From positions 4,488,501 to 4,552,500 of the forward strand of contig OZ004598.1 of assembly GCA_963924555.1 (NCBI GenBank): 64,000 nt of DNA, in the 5' to 3' direction. Positions 12,353 through 23,895 of the stretch are shown here, piece after piece (the first letter of the stretch is position 1; every line of letters starts with the position of its first letter). The stretch is from Crambe crambe (lineage: Eukaryota; Porifera; Demospongiae; Poecilosclerida; Crambeidae). The position numbers and the translations under genes are program-made. Below the pieces are notes generated by a model. It saw only the letters and a list, made by a program, of their open reading frames with translations, was not told where the DNA came from and did not search any database.

Positions 12353-12489
12353 TGCGCTGCACAATTACAAGGGAGCATCCCAGCATATGCGCATGCAGGG
12401 CGCCCTTGAATCTGACCGCGCGCACCATGCATCTGATTCATTTCCTTGTTCCTTCCTTTATTAATTCCATGCATGATCCACGAACCACT

Positions 12490-12622
12490 TACAGAGGATT
12501 TCACGATCTTTGCAACGGGAAAGCCAAAAGCGGAAGTAATTGAACCCTACTGATTGGTCAGATTCCTCATATTGATCACGTGACTGGCTTTTGCAGTTGC
12601 AAAGATCGTGAAATCTTCTGTA
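12490..12622. mobile_element. MITE, TACAGAGGATTTC type
   Basis: A 133-bp inverted-repeat element with ends TACAGAGGATTTCACGATC and GATCGTGAAATCTTCTGTA, TA borders and an internal TTGCAA, as in the two elements above. It ends 69 bp before the MARVEL gene's start codon, so it forms part of that gene's 5' region. Confidence 0.8.
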
Positions 12623-12691
12623 CAAAAAAAGGCGCAAGCGAGACGCATCATTTTTTTGCTAAGATTTGAGCTAGCTAAGCTAAAGACAACC

Positions 12692-15600
12692 ATGATCGTG
12701 GGTGAGCAAGTTACTACCGTCACCGTTACAACAACTACGGGGTCTGCAGGTGCTATGGAAGCAGCTGCTGCCCCACCCGCTTACACTACCACGACCACCG
12801 AGACCACTGAGAAAACGGTGCAAGAACAGCCTAGACCTAGTCAGGGGTACAGCGTGGATACCACGTACCCTCGCAGCCTGGAAGGAATTCTAAGAATTAT
12901 AACTGTGGTAAGGAGTTTCTAGCTAATCTCTATGCTTATGCCAAGTATAGACCCCTTGCACGGATATATTATATATTGCACAGATATATTCAGATATATT
13001 TTTCAGTACACTTGCTATCATATTGGAGGCTAATTGAATGGCGTTAGGTGCATCACAGGCTCTTGCCATGCTGCAAGTGTCTGTGTATGTGGCGAGACCG
13101 TGCTGTAGGATGTCATGTGCAATGGGTCTATACTCTTGCAGTCTAATCGCCAGCGTGCATCCGGTTGTATTTACGCAATACAATTTCATTTACATGCTCA
13201 TCACGCGGAATATACGGACACTAGGATACTAGGAAATTTTTATGACCTTGTATTTCTGGATTCTGTCAACATAAATCAACAAGACTTGGGCGGCAGTTTT
13301 AGGCCGGCACAGATGACCTTTAGTGTGAATTTGGTACATGTAGCTATTACCACTAGAGAGTTATCAAGCCATGTCTCAATTTCAAGTGTATTGTTGGATT
13401 ATAGGGCCATTTCCTGTAAACAAGTTACTTCATTTTGATACCAGGTACATTCTATAGAGGAATACTTACTGCATGTATAAATCCAACAATCATTTCTGTT
13501 CAAACATAATAACACAGTATAAATGACACCACATCTTTGCCACAAATACACACTATAATGACTACAGTCTTGACAGCTTTGTTTCTTGAATTTCTACTTC
13601 AGTGCCTGCAGTGATCAATGACAAGTAAAGTACATCAGAGTAAACGTGGCCCCTGCTACATTTGTGTCATAAGGAGAGCGTGCAGTATACACATCCAGAG
13701 AATATGGAACAAATGTTAATTTTGGACCCAATGTCAAGCTTGCCATAACCGAGTAGCAAGAAATGTAAATTTTCACCCAGGACCAAAGGCCCAAACCAGT
13801 AACTACTGGTATATTAAACTGCAATGCAAAACAGGGTCTACAGGCATACTAACATAGCCACACCTTCTAACAGGGAAATAGCTGGTGGCATTCACTGTGA
13901 ATAACATAGTAAACACACTTTCAAGGAACACTACATTCAGGTTTACAGTACCTTGCAACTTGCAAGCTCATAGGGAGTGATTGTGTATCAGATCCAACAC
14001 AGAGAACAGTACTCTAAATATTGCCCATCACCCGACATATCAACCCTTATTTGAGCCAGATCAGTAATGAACAGTCTACCCTATCAAAGTAGACATGAAA
14101 ATTATTTGAGACAGATGAAAAATTCTAACTTGAGAATGATTCTAACACTGCTATGATTATATTAAACATACACTTATATATACAAACATGGGCCATTTGC
14201 TGTAAAATGTAAGTATCAACCTAAAGTATGGACATACATGTTAGAATACATACTGACTATATGTTTGTAGTAAGATAACTTCTGTTCATCTCTCTGAAGG
14301 GCCCTTAAAAGCCATCTAAACTTCCATGACTCTCAACCACCATGGCTATTCTATGCTAAAAAGAGTTACTGTTTACTTACATAGTGGATGGTAAGGTAGA
14401 ATAAGCCTATCACCATCTGTTGAGAACAAACCTACCACCTATAAGGTATCTAGTCTGATGAAAAGCCGAGCTCAAGAGATGTACCTCAGCGGCCATTTTC
14501 TCAAAAATTATGACGTCATCATGTAATACAAAAAGTATTGTAAATGTACACTGGCGTGTAGACTGCTTGGTTATCAAACTGCCTCTCCTAATGTGAGATT
14601 ATCAGGATAATCTATACATACCCATAAAAGGTGAACAGGAGTGATAATTGTGCACAAAATGGTGTGAATGTTGAGATTGCAATGATTAAATAGTTGAATA
14701 AGCCACCATTACAAAAATAACTTGTTTTCTGTCACCTGCCCACATCGATTTTATGATACCACATCCAAATAATTATTATATTACTGTGCTTGCATGCTCA
14801 GTAATGACATCATTGGAATTATATGGCCTAGTAGCTGCCTAGATGTTTGTCAGTGTCCAGGTAGTTATAGGTTTGCCAGTGTTCCCTGGATTATCATTGA
14901 AATTCAAAATGAGCAAGTTTTTGTGAACTATTTACTGCTCTACAAGCAGGAAGTCTGTAGAAAGCTTTCAATGATGAAAGTGTAATAATATTTCGGCATG
15001 GGTACCTATCTTCAGTACACCGGACATCTCGATGCAAAATGGATTGGGGCCTTTGATACTTTGCATGTGGATAGCCAACAGTATGAACTATATAATCATG
15101 CAAAAAACTTAAGTCTAGCTTGAAAATACACTGAACTGCAGGACAATGAAATGTCACAAAAAAATCACTTATTTTGGAGTGGCACAGCAAACTTTCTATT
15201 CATAAAAGGTTTCTGAGACTTGAATGGAGGCTTAACTAGCCCTTTCTCTTTATAGTGTGGAGCAATCAGATTGTTTGTATGTTAAACCAATAAAAAGTTA
15301 TACAAGTTTTATTGGCACTACTTTTCCAACTTTCTCCAAACTGGTCAACTTTAGTACACCGGACATCTCGATGCAAATGGTTCACAGGTGGTCATTAAAA
15401 TAACATGTCCCAGTCTCTACATCACGTGAAGCCTTATGAAACGTCATCAAGTGGTGGTTTAGCCTGACATCCCACAATCAGGTACTTAACGCATCTTAGT
15501 GTAAACTGATAGGTGGACAGGAAACAAGTATTTTATTAATAGTGGCCTTATCACAACCCAATATCTTGCAAGATAGACTTGGTTTATTCCTTGTCCCCAG

Positions 15601-16896
15601 GCTCTCACATGTGCACAGAAGGGGGAGGGGAAGAAAGAGAGCCTGGTACACACTGATCGTAAATTTCACGTGCGACTTCTACCGGCCCTGCACATTATTT
15701 CGTTATATGACACGCGATGATGCTTGGATGTGCTACAATTAGAAAGAGGGGAGAAACTACACTACCAGCACAGTGCAGCTCTGGAATCACCAAGTTGGTT
15801 GTACTGGTGTTACATCACAAAAGGGAGGATTTGATAACACAGGCTCTTCCCAAAGCCAGTAGGTAGCCACATGAATATGCTGCTTCCTTCGTAAACGGCT
15901 CTGATAGAGAGACACTGCTCATCCTTCAATGGAGAGATTGCTAAAACCTAACCTTCCAAGCCAGCTTCTTCAAAACTAGCACTGCTACAAACACTAGACA
16001 CTGCGTAATGACATTACACATTTGTACATAGAATGAACCAAAGAATTATGGAAGAATACAAATTCACAGATTTCTGTGAAAAACCTGAGCATGTGCGGTC
16101 AGTGTGTACCAGGCTCTCTTTCTTCCCCTCCCCCTTCCATGTGCGTGCGAGAGCCTGGGGACAAGGCTAATTCTTATTCAGCAACAGACTTGGTTTATTG
16201 TTATTCTCAATATCCTATTTAGCCTAGCTTAGCTTACTTACACAAACTACTACTATATTGCAACACACTTACAGATACTGATGTTTTTTGTTTGTTTGTT
16301 TTTTCTCTCTCTTTGTAGCCTATAGCAGCTCTGGGGTCCATATTTGTCATTGCCACCATATTTATTGCATCAGGAGGATGGTTCTTCTTCGTTGGTATCA
16401 GCTACATTATCTATGTCGCCATTGTCTTTGTGATAGAAATGTGCATACCAAGGGTGTATGTCCACAGGCTAATTGTAAGTTAAATTAGAGGGGGTTGACT
16501 CTCTTTATTGTATATGAGAGAGATATCTTTTCACTGGATCAAATACATATCTCTTAGGATGGTATAATATCACTTGGATATGCTGCTGTCTGGTTTCTCG
16601 CAGCTATTCTCAACACTGCATTTGGAGTTATCTTTGCTAATGTTCTGCTTGGACTAGCTGCAGTGAGTTTACAAAAATATTGTATCATGACATCTTTATA
16701 TATATACTGTATACCCCAAGAGGATACTAATAAGAGCTCCTGATAAATTACTGCATCTAAACCATGATTATTTTTGTTGTAGCTTTGTGGATACATCTGT
16801 GGTGCCCTGTGCATTGTTCAGGGCATACTTGCTCTCAGAACATGGAGGAACTATGAAGCAGGACGCCATGGATCCAGACCAATAATTTTTGTCTAA
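12692..16896 (+). CDS. MARVEL-domain four-pass membrane protein
   Basis: Four exons join in phase: 12692-12907, 16319-16474, 16558-16662 and 16783-16896, giving 196 residues. The N-terminal 70 residues are Thr-rich and soluble (VTTVTVTTTTGSAGAM, then TTTTTETTEKT). Four hydrophobic segments follow: around RIITVPIAALGSIFVIATIF, FVGISYIIYVAIVFVIEM, LGYAAVWFLAAILNTAF with FANVLLGLAALCGYICGALC, and a short cytosolic tail. This spacing and the early first helix fit MARVEL proteins (CMTM, plasmolipin or physin-like), which act in membrane apposition, vesicle traffic or junctions. The start ATG at 12692 is preferred over the upstream in-frame one at 12608, which lies inside the MITE terminus. Intron 1 is 3.4 kb, the longest in the window. 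Which MARVEL subfamily it belongs to is unclear. Confidence 0.82.
12908..16318 (+). other. Long MARVEL-gene intron
   Basis: No further exon was found. It contains a 25-bp direct repeat (AGTACACCGGACATCTCGAT..) at 15014 and 15353, and an inverted-repeat element at 15589-16185. Confidence 0.6.
15589..16185. mobile_element. Inverted-repeat element, about 600 bp, with a 14-bp flanking repeat
   Basis: The left arm begins CCTTGTCCCCAGGCTCTC and continues through a purine-rich GGGGGAGGGGAAGAAAGAG block to CCTGGTACACACTGAT. The right arm (16095-16167) is the inverse of the same sequence. AGACTTGGTTTATT occurs just outside both ends (15575-15588 and 16186-16199). No transposase frame is visible, so it is non-autonomous. 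Confidence 0.65.
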
Positions 16897-17035
16897 CACC
16901 AAGAAGAAGACATTAGTACTAAACCATAAACAGTTGTATTTTGCGCATGCGCTGAGTACAGCCTTGGCGCAGCGACCCTTTACCGTGCGAGCTGCAGGGG
17001 CGGGGCAGGCTATACATGTGTTGAGTTCTTTAATC
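16897..17035 (+). promoter_or_regulatory. FMO promoter region with NRF-1-like site
   Basis: 139 bp between the MARVEL stop and the monooxygenase start. It holds a TGCGCATGCGCT palindrome at 16942-16953 matching the NRF-1 consensus, and GACCCTTTACC at 16974-16984. The spacing would also allow the two genes to be co-transcribed; the promoter elements argue for a separate start. Confidence 0.5.
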
Positions 17036-18508
17036 ATGAAGATAGCTATCATCGGAGCCGGTGCAGCTGGTCTATGTTGTGCTCGTCACTTTAGTAGATA
17101 TCCTAAAATTTTCCAAATTCAAGTGAACGAACAAAATAAAGAACCAGGAGGGACATGGATATACTCGCCTGGAGACCTAGACTCTACTCATAGCAGCATA
17201 TACAAAAACCTCAGGTAGTACGAGAGCTGTTGGTGGCTAACTATATAAACAGTATTACTGTGATCCTTTACAGAACTAATTTGCCCAAAGAAATTATGCT
17301 GTTCCCTGAGTTTCCATTTCCTTCCAAATTGCCATCTTTTCCGCATCACAGTGATGTGCTCAAGTATTTACAGTGGTATGTTAGCCATTATGACCTTGGC
17401 CGGTTCATCAGGTTTGGAACTGTTGTGGAAGAAGTAACTTCTATTCCTCTCCCAAGCAAAGGATCTACCGTAAAAGGTCCTCCGGCTCAAGATGACAGTG
17501 GTTATTCTCAAGCTGGGGAAAAGTTCAAGGATACTGTCAGATGGAAAGTGACCATAAGGGATGTGAAATCTGGTCAGAGATCAGCTGACATTTATGACGC
17601 TGTCTTAGTGTGCAATGGGTAAATTACAAGGATTTTAATTTTATTTATAATAGCTATTTTGATTATGTCACATTACATCTAGGCATTTCTTCAAACCGAG
17701 CATTCCAGATATTCCTGGTCTATCTGTCTTCCCTGGTGATGTGATTCATAGCCATATTTATCGTGAACCTGAAGTCTACCAAGGCAAGGACGTTCTGCTG
17801 GTAGGTGGAGGGGAGTCAGGAAAAGATCTCATCACAGACTTGTCTCCCTTTGCCAAACATGTATATTTTTGTAACCGAGGTAATCAACTGGTCTGTCCCA
17901 TCCCTGATAATATGGAGGAGTTCCCTGGCATAGCTGAAATCAGGGAAGACGGAAAAGTGTATTTCGTTAATGGTCAAGAGAGGCAGGTGGATAGCATTAT
18001 CATGGCTACTGGTTATCTCTATTCATTTCCGTTCCTCAATAGAGAAGACAGTGGCATCAGAGTAGTAGAAAAGGGGAAGAGAGTCACTCCCCTCTACAAA
18101 CACACTTTTAACTCTGTTCATCCTTCTATGGCTTTTATAGGGATAAATTTTAGTTATGTCCCGTTCCCCTATTTTGACTATCAAGTCCGTTGGGTTCTAT
18201 CAGTCTGGTCTGGTGACACGATTTTGCCAAGTAAAGAAGAAATGTTTCGAGAGGAAGAAGAGTGGTACGAGAAAAGATTACAACAGGGTTTACCTCCTCA
18301 TAAAGCAGGTCACTACTTGGGTGCTGCCCAGTGGGACATGCTGGATGCCTTCGCAAAACTGGGGGGATATGAAGTCATAGCCCCTGTTATTGGAAAGCTT
18401 TATGATCATGTTCATGATGAAAAAAAGGAGAATTTGATGGGATATAAGTCTACTAATTATGTGATCGTAAACAGGGATGAATGGGCATCAGCAAAAATCC
18501 AAAATTAA
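17036..18508 (+). CDS. Flavin-containing monooxygenase (FMO-like)
   Basis: Three exons (17036-17214, 17274-17618, 17683-18508) splice in phase to 449 residues. The FAD site IAIIGAGAAGLCCARHF is at the very N-terminus, which fixes the start although the frame is open further upstream. The GTW of EQNKEPGGTWIY follows. The NADP site LLVGGGESGKD is in exon 3. The family motif appears as HSHIYREPEVYQGKDVLLVG (FMO identifying-sequence region), and ATGYLYSFPFL is the typical late motif. These enzymes oxidise soft N or S nucleophiles using NADPH and O2. Length and the shortened N-terminus fit the smaller FMO (GS-OX-like) class better than mammalian FMO1-5, which are about 530 residues with a C-terminal membrane anchor. 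No anchor is seen here, so it is probably soluble. Confidence 0.9.
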
Positions 18509-18580
18509 ATGTTTGTTATCCTGTTGTATTCTTAAGTTTGTGTGTGTTAGTATATAAATTGCAGTGCCAATCAAATGTTT

Positions 18581-19553
18581 TTATCGTTTGTTCATAATGA
18601 AATTGATCAAAAGGGCAATCATCAAAGCAGTACCAGTATATGCAACAGTCGTTGAACCAGAACCTAGATACAAATTCGATACCAAAATTAATAGGCTTGA
18701 GCATAATTATTAATTCAGTTTTGCTCTTCTGCCTATGATAATACTTTCCATGCAGTGTATACTGTAAGATCATTTTAAAGCATAATATTTATAATTATAT
18801 AGCTATAGCATAATCCAAACTGATTATTAAACCTGGTAGCTATATAGACAAGCATATTTTGAGCTCACTGGTTCAAAGTATCTGGACTATTACATCACCT
18901 ATGCCCAGACAGAGAGGTGATATTAAGTATAGTCTTATGATAACCACAGGTCTCTAAGTTGGGATTCAGTTTGTGGCTTTTAGTAGGTAAAGCAAACTTA
19001 CATTGAAATGGAATTTCAGTATGACTAAAGAGTCCTATAGTTGAGGTATCCGAGGGCATAAAATCCATCTGTAAATACATAATTGTTAGCCAGCTAGCAA
19101 ACTTGATTATTATAATATCAACTCACTTCAAAGGTACTATTAGTTTTATTGTGCCAAAAATTTATGTCGAATACACCAATATTGGGAATGAAAGCTGAGG
19201 TCAACTTTGATATATATAATTTGGCTGAGTGATTTGCTTTAGTAGCCCCTATGACCACCAGTTGATCACAAGGGAAGAAAGTAATCGTGATAGGTGACAA
19301 GGTCGTTCCATTTTTGCAGGTGATACCATCACAGGGCTTATCTTTGGTACAAGTACCAACAGCACTACTATTTCCTGCTCGTATCAACTTATCCAGGGCA
19401 TCACATGTCTCGTTGGACGACGCATGTATGTCTAGAATTGGATAGAGGGTTGACAACAGCTTGTGAGCTACTGTAACTAGCTCTAACTATATTAGGCTAT
19501 ATCGTACGAACTTACTATGGAGTAAGGCAACCACGAGCAGAAATAAATACAGT
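18581..19553 (-). CDS. Orphan Cys-rich secreted or type I membrane protein
   Basis: I do not recognise the family. Exon 1 encodes a signal peptide (MKLYLFLLVVALLH). It splices in phase to IAHKLLSTLYPILDIH and a Cys-rich domain with SNETCDALDKLIRAGNSS and TKDKPCDGITCKNGT. A third exon begins MDFMPSDTSTIGLFS and ends about NLETC. There are about seven Cys and at least six N-glycosylation sequons, so it is secretory. Read straight on, exon 3 stops at 18895. However, an exon at 18663-18581 preceded by a good acceptor reads SGSTTVAYTGTALMIALL then INFIMNKR and stop, a textbook C-terminal membrane helix with basic stop-transfer. I favour that ending, though the exon 3 donor that gives the right phase (after ..NLETC or ..TCG) is weak. 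The role is unknown; it is a candidate surface protein. Confidence 0.55.
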
Positions 19554-19560
19554 TTCATCG

Positions 19561-22500
19561 TACTGTACTAGATGATCAGCATGCATCAGCTAGCTAGCAT
19601 GCAGGAAGTGGACAATACGCATGCGTACAATTCTTATTGCGCAATCAAGCTAACAACCTTATAGTACCTGTGCCCTTAATAGGAAGAATGGTGAAAGTTA
19701 AAAACAAAACAAACAACACAACCATTTATATTCCCGAGAGGTAAGGTTGGGTGGCATTGGCAACCCTCCCTCCACTCCCCACTGCACACAATGAAACATT
19801 TAGAGTTCATGGACAGAGTAGAGGCTTCCTTGCATTATTGTCCATGGAAAAAATTTTGTTTTCTAGGGTTACATATTGGGCAGCTGCTCATGCACTGTGT
19901 GGTCATTCTAGGAATCTTGGGGGGGGGGGGGGGAATCGGCTACTATACTGTAGATTTTAGGATAGTGAATGAGAAATAGGTAGTGGTTTACAAGGACCTA
20001 AGAAACCTGATCCTTTCATGTCCTATACAATCCATGCAGTTGTGTAAACCATAGGATAAAATGCTATTCCCCAAACCTTCCTCAAGAAGTAGCTATTCTT
20101 TACTCCTAAATATGGGGAATGGAATGGAGAATAGTGGTTGGTATCGAAAATGGAGATTTGAAATTTATACAAGAAAAGGGAATCAGAGTGAAGGATAAGG
20201 ATAAATAATAAATGGCATTGTATTCATCCATGGCATCTGCACAAATAGTGTGATGAAATGGATGGCAGTTATGCACACCTAACAGCTGGCCACAAGTTGA
20301 GAAGATGTTATTACACATTGAAGCTGCATGTGTTCATTTTTTAAGTTATAGAGTTTAATTTATTATGCTGATGCACCACCAATATTAGCTACTGTCTAAC
20401 TTTTCATCCACTTAGCTACTCAGTTCATTTCCTTTCATCCTTGTCTTGACAACATCATATGGACAAGACACAATAGCAGGCATCCTCCATAATAAGATGT
20501 GAACATCCTCACAAAAATTTCCCTTGAGGGATGTTGAATGAAACATCACAGTAAAAAGCCCACATAAAGTCCTCTCAAACCAGTTCGCTTCTACATCAAT
20601 GAAGGCTTGTGTCCGGATTTGAGCAAGCTACCATGGCTCTTTCAATGTATTGCATGAAATCTCTGAAGAGACATAGCTAGACAACTACCACATGCATCCT
20701 AATACAAGTTGGGAGTGTGACTGTAACGATTGGAAGTCATTAGTGTATGCAACATTTCTGCTACTGGTAAGGTGTCTCTGATCCACCAAATGAAAATGGG
20801 TAAGGTGTCTCTGATCCAGAAGGTGATGCTATAGATTTGTATAAAGTACATTTAGATACTTAAATTAAATATCCATCTAGGAGAAAATAATCTTTATTGA
20901 GCTTAATGGAATCACCAACAACAAAATATATACAAAATGTGTATGACCAGTTGTGTGAATCAGTCATAGCTAATTTCCAGGGGGGAGGGGGGGGGGGGGG
21001 GCAAACTGCATTTGAGGGCCCTTTCTGAAGTATATTTGCTTGACGAAAATTTCCCGCCTTACTTTATTAACTAGAAACCTGAAGGCCTTTAAGTCGAGCA
21101 CAGCAAGGACTCTATTGCTACTATCTAAAGGCCCATTATAATTATTACATCATGGCGTAAACCGGAATTGCGATTCCACAGGTGTCATTATGCTCCATGG
21201 AGTGATTAATGATAATAACTACATCATGGTGTAAACTGGAATAGCAATTCCACAGGTGTCATTTATGCTCCATGAAGCTTTGCATTGATTAGCTATAGCT
21301 AGTGATAATAATTTTTGTGCATGCCCACACCATAATTAGCTATTGGCTATATTTCTTATTTGCTAATGTAGCTAAGGCTCATGCAGGGGTGTTGCCCAGT
21401 GATTTAGCGTTACTAGCATAGTGATTTTAGCCAACTGAGTCTACCCCTTTCTACACCCTTCTCATGTGTAGCTAGCTTAGCTACCCCATGCATGGTCCTG
21501 CAACCCCACCTATCTAAAAGAAAAGGCCCTTGGGTTCCCAAACAAGTAACATGTTAAGCAACTCATGCATAATATGCCAATAGCTAATGCTATACTCTTC
21601 ATGGAACTTTGTTTCTATGTTTGTGTGGGAATTAACAGCCAGTCCTCTCCTCATATGGCTGCTAAACAATTTGGTTGACTTTAAGAGTAGGGATCCATGG
21701 CTGTGTGGAACAAGAAAGCCTAACCCTCCTAATTTCAATAACCACACCACTGCTCTATCCCTAATTCAGTCAGACAAGTCAGACCAATAAGGCATGTGTG
21801 GGTGTATAATTGACTTATTCTGGTTTTGTCTCTTTCAGGAGAATCAAAATTCTTTCTGGGGGATGCACTTTGCACACTGTTTCTACCTCAAATTAAATTC
21901 CTTGCTAGAACCTGGCCTGACAGTGTTGCCAGGTTCATGGATTTATCCACAATCTGTGGATTTTTGGATAAGAAAATTGTCTATGGATGGATAAAAGAAT
22001 TGTTCGGTATCCTTTTCTGTCTGTGGACTTTTTAAGGGAGCAACCTGGCAACACTGATGATCTTACGGCACAAACAGTCATATTTCAAATTCCTGTATAT
22101 TGCACTCTTCATTGCTCTGACTTGCCAGTTCTATATATTACTTGCATTTGCATTTATTGGTTTTACACCTGGCTATATATAACTTTTTACACCACACATT
22201 TTGTACATAGGGGGAGGAAAGTCATCTTTTTTTTTCTTCTTTTTTTTTTTTGGGGGGGGGGGGGGGGGGCTGAGTGTAATAAAAGTGTGACCACACTAGC
22301 ATGCAAAGTGTGCCATCTAGGGGGGTCTGGGGGCATGCTCCCCCAAGAAAATTTTGGATTTTAAGCCTCATTGGATTGGATGTGGTGCATTCTCTGAGGT
22401 TCTAGGATGATGTCTAAATTCCCACTGGATATTATAGCTTGTTAGCTACTTTTTAAGCTGAAAGTGTGCTTTAAATCTCTTAAAGCACACTTTTATGTGC

Positions 22501-23028
22501 ACTGAATGTTTAGTGCACACTTGAGGAACTGTGGTGAAGGTACACAGAAGCCTAAGATCCACTAGGACTATGCCCTTCCAGCCTCGGTCCCTAGTTAGAG
22601 TAAGTGAGCACCTTAATGTCTTCTTTTATAGACTACTAATTAGCTAGCTACATTGGGTTTCAAACAGGAAAACCTCAGGAATAATTTTTTTTTGTATTCT
22701 TACTGAACCCAATGTGTGTCAGAGCTAGGGCTAGTGTTCTGTAAGGATCAACTGGAATTTGATTGGATCCAAGTCATGTGATCAGCACTAAATTGTTTAG
22801 ATCACTCTGATCTAGTTCCATTTAATGTATGGTGCACTCGAATGATGTACTGTACTTTTATAATTATATTGAAAAAAATTTTGCTCTCATATTTTTACAA
22901 AAACAAAACTGCTATAATATCGCCTAACTAAAGAGAAAAAAATGAAACAGATGGTAAGCTACTTGCTATATTATTATAGTCATCTACGGCATGGTTCACT
23001 ATAATACTTGTTGTTATTGTCAGCTCAG
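19561..23028. other. Gene-poor, repeat-rich stretch
   Basis: Contains an NRF-1-like ACGCATGCGT (19617-19626), a G14 run near 19920, a duplicated 50-bp segment (about 21148-21200 and 21222-21275, both with CCACAGGTGTCAT..ATGCTCCATG), a G-run near 20985-21001, a MITE (21921-22056) and a G-run near 22251-22269. A tiny open frame at 19689 with a good donor leads nowhere convincing. Confidence 0.5.
21921..22056. mobile_element. MITE with CAGTGTTGCCAGGTT ends
   Basis: 136 bp bounded by CAGTGTTGCCAGGTT and AACCTGGCAACACTG (one extra base). Two overlapping reading frames here are a by-product of the element, not a gene. Confidence 0.75.
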
Positions 23029-23895
23029 TCACCATAGTGCATAAAATGCAAGCATTAAAGCAAACAACGAGAATGATGTGAATGTATGAAGCGTAAATGC
23101 ATGAGATTGAGTGGAAACTACACGACTTCCAAGTGGCTGTGCACTTCGGAAAGTGATGGGAGAAATCGTCCCATTTGAATCCATCTCAATTCGCTGCATT
23201 AGCTCAAAGTACTCTTGTGGTACGCGGATTGTGTTCTTCATCACGAACCAAGCCACTATTTCACTGCATGGTGGAGTTGTGAGGGATCCTTCATAGTAGT
23301 AATAATCCCGATTGGTAGGCAGTAGCTGGTCTAAGATGAGCCCTGAAACACTTATGTTTGATTGAAACTGCAGTACTGCAGATGCATTGATTATTGACCA
23401 TGGTGAACTGGACATCGACAATGAAGGATCTGCTTGCATGAGTACTCCAATCACACTGAGATAAGGTCTCTGTGTCATATCTGCTGATCCAGATAGTGTA
23501 TGCACAAAATGGATTTCCATTTCTTGTTGAGTGCCATTGATGAGATGTTCTGATCCTTCATTGCTTCTATTCCCCCAGTGCATGTGAAATTGCAGTAGGT
23601 CATATGTGCCCAGATGAGTACGAGTCCTGACCCTTCCTGTACTGGGGTAAAATATCACAGGGTTAGAAAAAAAACCGCCAATTCCATCGCTCCAACCAGC
23701 AAACTGCAAATCAATGAGATTACGGTTGATTTGAACATTTTCTGTAACGATGTTGATTGGAGATTGTTCCATTCGGTTGTTGGCATTACATACTCCTTGC
23801 CAGTCACCCTGCCTGTCATAAGTAAAATCTTTACCCGCGCCATTGGCAGTGGCAAAAAGGAAAAGAATCAACATTGCAGAGTAACGGGTAGTCAT
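23029..23895 (-). CDS. Secreted, membrane-attached alpha-carbonic anhydrase 1
   Basis: A single exon encodes 288 residues. The signal peptide MTTRYSAMLILFLFATANG is followed by the catalytic domain starting YDRQGDWQGVCNANNRMEQS. Zinc ligands are seen in LLQFHMHWGNRS (two His) and EMEIHFVHTLS (third His, after the conserved Glu). The conserved Thr is in YEGSLTTPPCSEIVAWFV. A Cys pair (GVCNAN and TPPCSE) fits the disulfide of extracellular isoforms. The C-terminus, FTSFSLFALMLAFYALW, is hydrophobic and suggests a GPI anchor or membrane helix. The position of the proton-shuttle His64 falls in GGFFSNPVIF with no His, so catalysis may be slower. I chose the Met at 23895, not the upstream one at 24009, because it begins the signal peptide. 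Such enzymes hydrate CO2 and in sponges are linked to biomineralisation. Confidence 0.93.
   Translation of the reverse strand: MTTRYSAMLILFLFATANGAGKDFTYDRQGDWQGVCNANNRMEQSPINIVTENVQINRNLIDLQFAGWSDGIGGFFSNPVIFYPSTGRVRTRTHLGTYDLLQFHMHWGNRSNEGSEHLINGTQQEMEIHFVHTLSGSADMTQRPYLSVIGVLMQADPSLSMSSSPWSIINASAVLQFQSNISVSGLILDQLLPTNRDYYYYEGSLTTPPCSEIVAWFVMKNTIRVPQEYFELMQRIEMDSNGTISPITFRSAQPLGSRVVSTQSHAFTLHTFTSFSLFALMLAFYALW

Noticed and set aside
19689-19741. Possible first exon MVKVKNKTNNTTIYIPER with a good donor
   Set aside because: No downstream exon continues it; the candidate acceptor at 21839 gives a stop after about 20 codons in the required phase.
21794-22364. Overlapping reading frames suggesting a small membrane or transposon protein
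   Set aside because: They lie across a 136-bp MITE with CAGTGTTGCCAGG ends and a poly-G run; no frame resembles a known protein and splice phases do not fit.
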